From the NCBI GenBank assembly GCA_002715745.1, contig PBAE01000014.1, positions 42,922-48,226 of the forward strand: a stretch of DNA of 5,305 nt. The letters run 5' to 3'. The number at the start of each line of letters is the position of its first letter. The first letter of the stretch is position 1. The translations under genes and the position numbers were made by a program. This document shows, in pieces, positions 1 to 5,305 of the stretch. The notes beneath the pieces are model-generated. The model did not search any database. It saw nothing but the letters and a program-made list of their open reading frames with translations, and was not told the DNA's origin. The stretch comes from Woeseiaceae bacterium (GTDB lineage Bacteria > Pseudomonadota > Gammaproteobacteria > Steroidobacterales > Woeseiaceae).

Positions 1-261
1 ACCTTCGCAATGGCTGGTATATTCATTAACCGCAGAAACCTAATTCTATTGTTAATGTGCATTGAGCTCATGTTGCTTGCGGTAAACTTTAACTTTATCG
101 CATTTTCAAGATACCTCGGAGATGAAGTTGGGCAGGTTTTTGTGTTCTTTATATTAACCGTAGCAGCCGCTGAAGCCGCTATTGGACTCGCAATATTGGT
201 TGTTCTTTTTAGAAACAGAAGCTCCATAAATGTTGGCGAACTCAACAAAATGAAAGGCTAG
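1..261 (+). CDS. nuoK: NADH-quinone oxidoreductase subunit K, 5'-truncated by the window edge
   Basis: NuoK (ND4L homologue) is a three-helix membrane subunit of complex I, lying in the membrane arm between the quinone-site end and the antiporter-like subunits and contributing to proton transfer. The frame is open from base 1, giving 86 residues before the TAG at 259-261. The ATG at base 10 is internal and not the true start, because the family's first helix continues upstream. The two conserved membrane glutamates are at visible residues 22 (in [11 protein letters not shown]) and 58 (in [13 protein letters not shown]). They match E. coli Glu36 and Glu72 with a constant offset of 14, so about 14 N-terminal residues are missing and the full protein would be about 100 residues, the usual length. 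The Gly-Gln-Val-Phe-Val-Phe-Phe segment before the third helix is also typical. The stop is 5 bases before nuoL, so the two are surely co-transcribed. Identification rests on recognised family motifs and on the nuoL-M-N neighbours. Confidence 0.97.
   Translation, partial: TFAMAGIFINRRNLILLLMCIELMLLAVNFNFIAFSRYLGDEVGQVFVFFILTVAAAEAAIGLAILVVLFRNRSSINVGELNKMKG
252..257 (+). promoter_or_regulatory. Probable ribosome binding site of nuoL
   Basis: The purine-rich GAAAGG lies inside the last codons of nuoK, nine bases before the nuoL ATG at 267, an acceptable Shine-Dalgarno spacing. A second AGG at 264-266 touches the start codon and is too close to serve. The site supports 267 as the nuoL start. 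Confidence 0.55.
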
Positions 262-266
262 ATAGG

Positions 267-2234
267 ATGACTAATCTGCATGTGATAACCGTTCTTCTGC
301 CATTGATTGCCTCAATTATTGCCGGGCTCTTTGGCGCTAAGATTGGAAGGGAGAGATCGCATCAAATTACTATTGCCGCGGTCGGCCTCTCGTGTTTGAT
401 CTCATTGTACCTATTGATTAATTCATTGGGCGATGATTTTCAGGTTCAAAACTACAATTTGTATTCTTGGGCAATTGTAGGAAATTTGCACATGGACATC
501 GGGTTCCTAATTGACAGATTATCATTACTCATGATGGTAGTGGTGACCTTCGTTTCTCTCATGGTGCACATATACACAATTGGTTATATGCATGATGATC
601 CAGGATATCAAAGATTCTTCAGTTACATCTCACTATTTACATTCGCCATGTTGATGCTGATTATGTCGAATAACTTTTTACAGCTGTTCTTCGGGTGGGA
701 GGCAGTTGGATTGGTCTCATATTTACTGATTGGTTTTTGGTTTAAACGTGAAAGTGCGGTGACCGCAAATTTAAAAGCATTTCTGGTTAATAGGGTAGGC
801 GATTTTGGTTTCTTACTGGGGATAGCTGGAGTTGTTTTTTTTACAAACTCCCTCGATTACTATGATGTTTTTTCCAAAGTTGATCTCATTGCATCTAATG
901 AAATTAAAATAACGGACACCATGTCTTGGAATGCCATGACTATGATATGCATCCTTCTCTTTATTGGTGCGATGGGTAAGTCTGCTCAGGCACCACTGCA
1001 TGTCTGGTTGCCGGATTCTATGGAGGGGCCGACACCCATATCTGCTCTGATCCATGCTGCGACCATGGTAACAGCAGGAATATTTATGGTTGCCAGGATG
1101 TCACCACTTTTCGAATTGTCTGAAGTTGCATTGGCATTCGTGTTAATAATCGGTTCCGTAACAGCATTTTTTATGGGGCTGCTGGGAATCATTCAAAATG
1201 ACATTAAACGTGTGGTTGCCTACTCGACACTGTCTCAACTTGGTTATATGACCGTTGCCCTTGGTGTTTCAGCTTACAGTGCTGCTATCTTCCACTTAAT
1301 GACACATGCTTTCTTTAAAGCGCTCCTGTTTTTAGCAGCAGGCTCAGTGATTATTGCCATGCACCATGAACAAGACATAAGAAAAATGGGTGGATTGAAA
1401 AAATATATGCCTATAACTTACATCACATCTTTGATTGGAACACTTGCACTTGTTGGTTTTCCTGGAAGTGCCGGTTTTTTCTCTAAAGATGCATTAATTG
1501 AGACAGTAAAATACTCGCATTGGCTCGGCGATGGCATGATTTACTGGATTTCATATATGAGTGTGCTCCTCGGGGTATTTATCACGTCACTTTATTCGTT
1601 CCGCATGTTTTTCTTGGTGTTTCATGGCGAGGAAAGAATGGATGAAGAAACAAAATCACATTTGCATGAAACCCCAGCCGTGGTCACTCTGCCTCTTATT
1701 TTACTGGCCATTCCTTCTGTCTTTATTGGATGGTTCACCATCAAACCATTATTGTTCGGTGAATATTTTGATGGCACGATCCAAGTTTTACCCCAACACG
1801 ATGTGCTAGCTCAATTATCTGAGGGCTTTCATGGTAGCTGGGACTTTTTACTTCATTCTTTCTCTGCAAGTTTGGCTTTTTACATGGCGTTTCTTGGTTT
1901 TTCTGTAGCTTGGTTGCTTTATATTAAATATCCAGAAATACCTAATAAGATACATACAAAAATGCGAGCCGTTGTAATAGTATTGGAAGAAAAATATTTC
2001 TTCGACACGCTTTGGATGAAAGCTTTTCCTTCTATGGGGAAGTCAATCGGACGCATTTTATGGAAGCAAGGCGATGAAAAAATGATTGATGGTGCACTTG
2101 TGAATGGCACAGCCTATGGAATTCGTTCCATCGCTTCTGTCATACGAAATATTCAAACTGGATATTTGTATCACTATGCATTCGCGATGATTGTTGGTTT
2201 GGTCATCATTCTTAGTTGGTTTCTGTGGATGTGA
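267..2234 (+). CDS. nuoL: NADH-quinone oxidoreductase subunit L (distal antiporter-like subunit)
   Basis: NuoL (ND5 homologue) is the antiporter-like subunit at the far end of the complex I membrane arm and is thought to move one proton per NADH oxidised. The 655-residue product is slightly longer than the 613 of E. coli NuoL and normal for proteobacterial and mitochondrial-type forms. Visible proton-path residues are Glu145 (FFGWEAVG), Asp179 (NRVGDFG), Lys238 (GAMGKSAQAP), His263 (LIHAATM), His343 and His347 (IFHLMTHAFFKA), Lys351, and Lys407-Asp408 (GFFSKDA). They correspond to E. coli Glu144, Asp178, Lys229, His254, His334, His338, Lys342 and Lys399-Asp400. The signature HVWLPDSMEGPTP is at 245-257. 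After the antiporter core, roughly residues 560-630 hold the amphipathic lateral helix region (KYFFDTLW near 576, IDGALVNG near 607), followed by a last membrane helix at about 632-654. The start follows nuoK by 5 bases with a plausible binding site, and the N-terminus begins directly with the first membrane helix. The TGA overlaps the nuoM ATG by one base. Confidence 0.98.
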   Translation: MTNLHVITVLLPLIASIIAGLFGAKIGRERSHQITIAAVGLSCLISLYLLINSLGDDFQVQNYNLYSWAIVGNLHMDIGFLIDRLSLLMMVVVTFVSLMVHIYTIGYMHDDPGYQRFFSYISLFTFAMLMLIMSNNFLQLFFGWEAVGLVSYLLIGFWFKRESAVTANLKAFLVNRVGDFGFLLGIAGVVFFTNSLDYYDVFSKVDLIASNEIKITDTMSWNAMTMICILLFIGAMGKSAQAPLHVWLPDSMEGPTPISALIHAATMVTAGIFMVARMSPLFELSEVALAFVLIIGSVTAFFMGLLGIIQNDIKRVVAYSTLSQLGYMTVALGVSAYSAAIFHLMTHAFFKALLFLAAGSVIIAMHHEQDIRKMGGLKKYMPITYITSLIGTLALVGFPGSAGFFSKDALIETVKYSHWLGDGMIYWISYMSVLLGVFITSLYSFRMFFLVFHGEERMDEETKSHLHETPAVVTLPLILLAIPSVFIGWFTIKPLLFGEYFDGTIQVLPQHDVLAQLSEGFHGSWDFLLHSFSASLAFYMAFLGFSVAWLLYIKYPEIPNKIHTKMRAVVIVLEEKYFFDTLWMKAFPSMGKSIGRILWKQGDEKMIDGALVNGTAYGIRSIASVIRNIQTGYLYHYAFAMIVGLVIILSWFLWM

Positions 2235-3754
2235 TGGAGATAAACAATCTTTTAAGTGCCATGATCTGGCTTCCTATTTTAGGCGGCCTGTCTTTACTTT
2301 TAATTGGTGACACCAAAGAAAAACGTAAAGATCTGATGCGTTTGGTTGCACTTGCGGTCAGCATCATCACTTTTTTATTGTGCATCCTTTTGTATTCTGG
2401 CTTTGATAATTTATTGCCTGGAATGCAGTTTGTTGAACGGAATATTTGGATTGAGTCACTCAATATTGAATATTATCTTGGGATTGATGGAATATCTGCA
2501 CCTTTAATAATGCTCACCGCATTTATTACACCGTTCGTGGTTATAAGTAGTTGGGATGTCATCCAAAATAAGCCTGCTCAATATTACGCTGCTTTTTTGA
2601 TTTTAGAGGGCCTGATGATTGGCGTCTTCAGTGCATTAGATGCCATTTTGTTTTATGTTTTTTGGGAAGCCATGCTGGTGCCAATGTTCTTAATCATAGG
2701 CATATGGGGTGGGAAGCGAAGAATTTATGCCACGATCAAGTTCTTTTTATATACCTTTCTCGGTTCCGTTCTGATGTTGGTTTCATTCATCTATTTGTAC
2801 AATCAAGTGGATGTATTCAGCTTGCCTGACTTCATGCGAGCACCACTCAGTATGCTTGAGCAACAATTGATATTCGTTGCTTTCTTGTTGGCTTTTGCGG
2901 TCAAAGTGCCTATGTGGCCTGTGCATACTTGGCTCCCTGATGCTCACGTTGAAGCGCCTACTGGAGGTTCTGTAATACTGGCAGCCATTATGTTGAAGAT
3001 GGGTGGGTATGGCTTCATCAGACTCTCTATGCCAATTGCACCAGATGCGAGTGAGTATTTTTCTTTCATGATGATAGTGTTATCCCTGATTGCGGTAACC
3101 TACATCGGTTTTGTAGCACTCATGCAAAAAGACATGAAAAAGCTCATTGCATACTCGTCCATTTCACACATGGGTTTTGTTACGCTAGGTTTCTTTATTG
3201 TATGGTCTTATTCTCTCGTTTCTGATGCCTCTTTGGGTGTTGTTGGTGCGATGGTGCAAATGATTTCTCATGGATTGATATCTGGGGCGATGTTTTTGTG
3301 TGTCGGCGTCCTTTATGATCGAATGCATAGCAGAGAAATCAGCGATTATGGCGGTGTCGCTAACAGCATGCCTTTATTTGCTGGATTTATGGTTTTCTTT
3401 GCCATGTCAAACGCAGGTCTGCCAGGCACCTCTGGCTTTGTTGGAGAATTCATGGTGATTCTGGCAAGTTTTGAAGCAAGTTTTTGGTATGCATTTTTAG
3501 CCGCTACTACCCTAATTTTGGGGGCATCATACACATTGTGGATGGTTAAAAGAGTACTCTATGGAGAGATTGCCAACGATAATGTCGCCAAATTAGAAGA
3601 TGTCAATAACCGAGAATTCTGTGTACTGATGGTCTTAGTGTTCTCAGTGTTGGCATTGGGATTATGGCCAGCACCATTGGTCGATATGATGTCTGTGTCA
3701 ATTGAGAGCCTTTTATTACAGATATCGAATTCCAAGATGCCAGGAATATTATAA
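2234..3754 (+). CDS. nuoM: NADH-quinone oxidoreductase subunit M (middle antiporter-like subunit)
   Basis: NuoM (ND4 homologue) is the middle of the three antiporter-like proton-pumping subunits, packed between NuoN and NuoL in the inner membrane. With the ATG at 2234 the product has 506 residues, against 509 in E. coli, consistent with the family's 14 membrane helices. Key charged residues are Glu145 (YVFWEAMLVP), Lys224 (FAVKVPMWPVHTWLPDAHVEAPT region, residues 221-243), Lys255 (IMLKMGGYG), His312 (SSISHMGF), His346 (QMISHGLISGAMF) and Glu405 (SGFVGEFMV). Glu405 takes the place of the TM12 lysine found in NuoL and NuoN, as is normal for NuoM. The frame stays open upstream to a TTG at 2216 and a GTG at 2231. 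The ATG at 2234 is preferred because its A is the last base of the nuoL TGA (TGATG), the standard arrangement for coupled translation, and because the product then starts like family members with a short leader to IWLPILGG. The upstream Shine-Dalgarno is weak (TGGA at 2226-2229, four bases away), so translation probably depends on ribosomes finishing nuoL. Confidence 0.97.
   Translation: MEINNLLSAMIWLPILGGLSLLLIGDTKEKRKDLMRLVALAVSIITFLLCILLYSGFDNLLPGMQFVERNIWIESLNIEYYLGIDGISAPLIMLTAFITPFVVISSWDVIQNKPAQYYAAFLILEGLMIGVFSALDAILFYVFWEAMLVPMFLIIGIWGGKRRIYATIKFFLYTFLGSVLMLVSFIYLYNQVDVFSLPDFMRAPLSMLEQQLIFVAFLLAFAVKVPMWPVHTWLPDAHVEAPTGGSVILAAIMLKMGGYGFIRLSMPIAPDASEYFSFMMIVLSLIAVTYIGFVALMQKDMKKLIAYSSISHMGFVTLGFFIVWSYSLVSDASLGVVGAMVQMISHGLISGAMFLCVGVLYDRMHSREISDYGGVANSMPLFAGFMVFFAMSNAGLPGTSGFVGEFMVILASFEASFWYAFLAATTLILGASYTLWMVKRVLYGEIANDNVAKLEDVNNREFCVLMVLVFSVLALGLWPAPLVDMMSVSIESLLLQISNSKMPGIL
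3742..3745 (+). promoter_or_regulatory. Ribosome binding site of nuoN
   Basis: AGGA lies in the last codons of nuoM, eight bases before the nuoN ATG at 3754. The spacing is good, and together with the TAATG overlap it fixes the nuoN start. It is a clearer site than the one before nuoM. Confidence 0.65.
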
Positions 3755-5199
3755 TGACGATTCTCAATGAGCTAGCATTGGCATCTGGTGAGATAACGAT
3801 TCTTACTTTGCTTTGCACAGTGCTTGTGATCGATTTATTTGTCTCACAAGATAAACGCATCATCACTTATTGGCTAACCATGGCAACATTGGCTGTCACA
3901 GCTTTAATGGTCGCATTCAATTCACCAGAATCTGGGTCATTAATTTTCAGTGGAAGTTACGTTAGTGATGAGCTTTCAGTATTACTTAAACTTGTTTCTA
4001 TCGTTTCAACCGCTGTTGTAATACTGTATTCAAGAGACTATTTGATAGATAACGATCTTTTTAAAGGTGAATTTTTCATCCTTGTTCTTTTTGGGCTTCT
4101 GGGTATTATGATCATGATCTCTGCTAACAGCATGCTCGTGATGTATCTGGGGCTTGAGACTCTGGCGCTGTCTCTGTATGCTCTGGTTGCATTGGATAGG
4201 AATTCATCTATTGCTGCTGAATCGGCTATGAAATATTTTATCCTCGGCGCCATCGCTTCAGGTTCCCTTTTGTATGGTATTTCATGGGTATACGGAGTAA
4301 CCGGATCATTAGAATTTAATGAAATAGCGAATGCAATTCAGACCAATCCGGAAATGAATGCATTGCCACTTTGGTTTGGTATGGCATTTGTGATTGTCGG
4401 TATTGCCTTTAAATTTGGGGCTGTGCCTTTTCATATGTGGTTGCCAGACGTTTATGAGGGCGCTAGAACACCAGTAACCTTATTTATCGCATCAGCACCT
4501 AAGGTGGCTGCTTTTGCTTTGATATTCAGGGTGCTTTTTGAGGGATTGGGCGGCTTACATGCTGAATGGCAAGGAATCATATTGATTGTTTCGGTTCTTT
4601 CGATTGTGTTTGGTAATGTGGTGGCTATTGCCCAAACAAACATAAAAAGAATGTTGGCGTATTCTGCAATTGGTCATGTCGGTTTTATTTTTGCTGGAAT
4701 CTCTACTGGAACTCTTGATGGATATTCTTCCGCACTTTTTTACACCATTACCTATGTTCTTATGGCAACGGGCTCATTGGGATTTGTCATCTTACTCAGC
4801 AGAAAAGGGTTTGAGTCAGATCAAATTGATGATTTCAAAGGTCTCAGTAAAAGAAACCCCTGGTTCGCAACGATTATGATGTTTATTTTGTTTAGTATGG
4901 CAGGCATACCTCCTTGGGTTGGATTCTTTGCTAAGCTCGATGTGATAAGCGCAGTCATCGATGCAGGATTTACTGGTCTGCCAGTATTGATGGTGTTGGC
5001 TTCTGTGGTGGGTGCTTACTATTATCTAAGAATTATTTGGTTCATGTATTTTGAAGAGAGTGACCAAAAAGAAACAATAACATCCAGCCAAGAAGTCAAA
5101 ATTGTCATGAGTATAAATGGTTTATTAGTATTGCTTATCGGATTATTTCCAAACTGGTTGATGGCGTTTTGTCAAAAAGTCATAGCTTTAACAACTTAA
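3754..5199 (+). CDS. nuoN: NADH-quinone oxidoreductase subunit N (proximal antiporter-like subunit)
   Basis: NuoN (ND2 homologue) is the antiporter-like subunit nearest the quinone end of the complex I membrane arm. The 481-residue product compares with 485 in E. coli, consistent with 14 membrane helices. The proton-path residues are present: Glu135 (MYLGLETLALSLYALVA), Glu156 and Lys160 (AAESAMKYFILG), Lys220 (GIAFKFGAVPFHMWLPDVYEG), His227, Lys250 (SAPKVAAF), Lys298 (TNIKRMLAYS), His308 (AIGHVGF) and Lys394 (GFFAKLDV). They match E. coli Glu133, Glu154, Lys158, Lys217, His224, Lys247, Lys295, His305 and Lys395. The AGIPPWVGFFAK segment (383-394) has the usual glycine-proline break in TM12, although many homologues read PPTAGFF or PPLAGFF where this one has PPWVGFF. 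The ATG overlaps the nuoM TAA by one base and has a good binding site. The gene ends with TAA at 5197-5199 and is the last nuo gene, as in most proteobacteria. No terminator hairpin follows. Confidence 0.98.
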   Translation: MTILNELALASGEITILTLLCTVLVIDLFVSQDKRIITYWLTMATLAVTALMVAFNSPESGSLIFSGSYVSDELSVLLKLVSIVSTAVVILYSRDYLIDNDLFKGEFFILVLFGLLGIMIMISANSMLVMYLGLETLALSLYALVALDRNSSIAAESAMKYFILGAIASGSLLYGISWVYGVTGSLEFNEIANAIQTNPEMNALPLWFGMAFVIVGIAFKFGAVPFHMWLPDVYEGARTPVTLFIASAPKVAAFALIFRVLFEGLGGLHAEWQGIILIVSVLSIVFGNVVAIAQTNIKRMLAYSAIGHVGFIFAGISTGTLDGYSSALFYTITYVLMATGSLGFVILLSRKGFESDQIDDFKGLSKRNPWFATIMMFILFSMAGIPPWVGFFAKLDVISAVIDAGFTGLPVLMVLASVVGAYYYLRIIWFMYFEESDQKETITSSQEVKIVMSINGLLVLLIGLFPNWLMAFCQKVIALTT

Positions 5200-5212
5200 T
5201 ATCCATTTTAGG

Positions 5213-5241
5213 TTGAAATAAACTCTCTCTCTTTGTATGAT
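5213..5241 (+). promoter_or_regulatory. Sigma-70-type promoter for the tRNA-fMet gene
   Basis: A -35 box TTGAAA (5213-5218, five of six matches to TTGACA) and a -10 box TATGAT (5236-5241, five of six matches to TATAAT) are separated by exactly 17 bases, the optimal spacing. There is no extended -10 TG. Transcription would start near 5248-5250, leaving a 5 to 7 base leader before the mature tRNA at 5255, which is typical for a tRNA unit and RNase P processing. The spacer contains a (CT)5 run. In E. coli the related tRNA gene metY heads the rimP-nusA-infB operon, so this promoter may drive those genes here too, but they lie outside the window. Confidence 0.75.
5223..5232 (+). repeat. (CT)5 dinucleotide repeat in the promoter spacer
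   Basis: Five CT units in a row fill more than half of the 17-base spacer between the -35 and -10 boxes. It is too short to be clearly unstable, but gain or loss of one unit would change the spacing to 19 or 15 bases. Confidence 0.8.
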
Positions 5242-5254
5242 TCCTTTTCGTTGT

Positions 5255-5305
5255 TGCGGGGTGGAGCAGTCTGGCAGCTCGTCGGGCTCATAACCCGAAG
5301 GTCGC
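5255..5305 (+). tRNA. Initiator tRNA-fMet (CAT anticodon), 3' part cut by the window end
   Basis: This is the formylmethionine initiator tRNA that starts protein synthesis, shown up to position 50 of about 77. The 5' acceptor strand is 5255-5261 (TGCGGGG). The D stem is GAGC 5264-5267 with GCTC 5277-5280, around a loop containing GG. The anticodon stem is TCGGG 5282-5286 with CCCGA 5294-5298, around loop CTCATAA with anticodon CAT at 5289-5291. Two initiator hallmarks are visible: three consecutive G-C pairs at the base of the anticodon stem, and a purine-pyrimidine A11-U24 pair (5265 with 5279) in the D stem. These separate it from elongator tRNA-Met and tRNA-Ile2, which also have CAT. Apart from position 1 it is nearly identical to E. 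coli tRNA-fMet over the visible part. Position 1 is T rather than the usual C. The T arm, the 3' acceptor strand and any encoded CCA lie beyond the window. In E. coli the homologous metY precedes rimP-nusA-infB. Confidence 0.95.

Noticed and set aside
10..261. NuoK as a complete 83-residue protein starting at base 10
   Set aside because: The frame is open to base 1, and the conserved glutamates show a constant 14-residue shortfall against the family, so the true start is before the window.
828..851. The hairpin and T run in nuoL as a transcription terminator
   Set aside because: The Ts are in the loop, not after the stem, and the site is in the middle of an intact essential coding sequence.
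813..1192. Overlapping minus-strand open frames opposite nuoL
   Set aside because: They lie opposite a strongly conserved stretch of nuoL, have no recognisable domain and no binding site, and look like reading-frame shadows. The same holds for the other minus-strand frames opposite nuoL, nuoM and nuoN.
1561..1809. Plus-strand 82-residue open frame inside nuoL
   Set aside because: It is a second frame within conserved nuoL codons, with no family resemblance and no translation signal.
2216..2233. A longer NuoM starting at TTG 2216 with six extra residues
   Set aside because: The extension lies wholly inside nuoL, uses a rare start codon with no good binding site, and adds residues not expected in the family. 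The ATG at 2234 overlapping the stop codon is the simpler start.
5255..5305. Elongator tRNA-Met or tRNA-Ile(CAU)
   Set aside because: The three G-C pairs in the anticodon stem, the A11-U24 pair and the near identity to E. coli tRNA-fMet point to the initiator.

Overview
This window is the 3' end of a bacterial respiratory complex I (NADH:quinone oxidoreductase, nuo) operon, followed by the start of an initiator tRNA gene. All genes are on the + strand. In order they are the end of nuoK (its 5' end lies before base 1), complete nuoL, nuoM and nuoN, a 55-base gap with a recognisable sigma-70-type promoter, and the first two thirds of a tRNA-fMet cut by the window end.

The four proteins form most of the proton-pumping membrane arm. 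NuoK joins the arm to the quinone-site end of the complex. NuoN, NuoM and NuoL are three antiporter-like subunits, each with the family's charged-residue chain (a TM5 Glu, a TM7 Lys, a TM8 Lys or its equivalent, and a TM12 Lys or Glu). NuoL also carries the long C-terminal lateral helix that ties the arm together. Every key residue I looked for is present and all lengths are normal for the families, so the genes look intact and functional. The packing is tight: 5 bases between nuoK and nuoL, and one-base stop/start overlaps at nuoL/nuoM (TGATG) and nuoM/nuoN (TAATG), which suggests one transcript with coupled translation.

The organism is most likely a moderately AT-rich (about 40% GC by eye, not computed) gamma- or betaproteobacterium. 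The Nuo proteins are of the proteobacterial type close to the mitochondrial proteins, and the tRNA-fMet is very similar to the proteobacterial consensus. From memory, some gammaproteobacteria (for example Legionella) have nuoN followed by tRNA-fMet and rimP-nusA-infB, which would fit here, but the downstream genes are not visible. I cannot name a genus.

I found no mobile element, CRISPR array, phage gene or unknown coding region. The points most worth a second look are the promoter between nuoN and the tRNA, with a (CT)5 repeat in its spacer, the U at position 1 of the initiator tRNA, and the lack of any visible terminator after nuoN. The rest is ordinary, well-conserved core genome.
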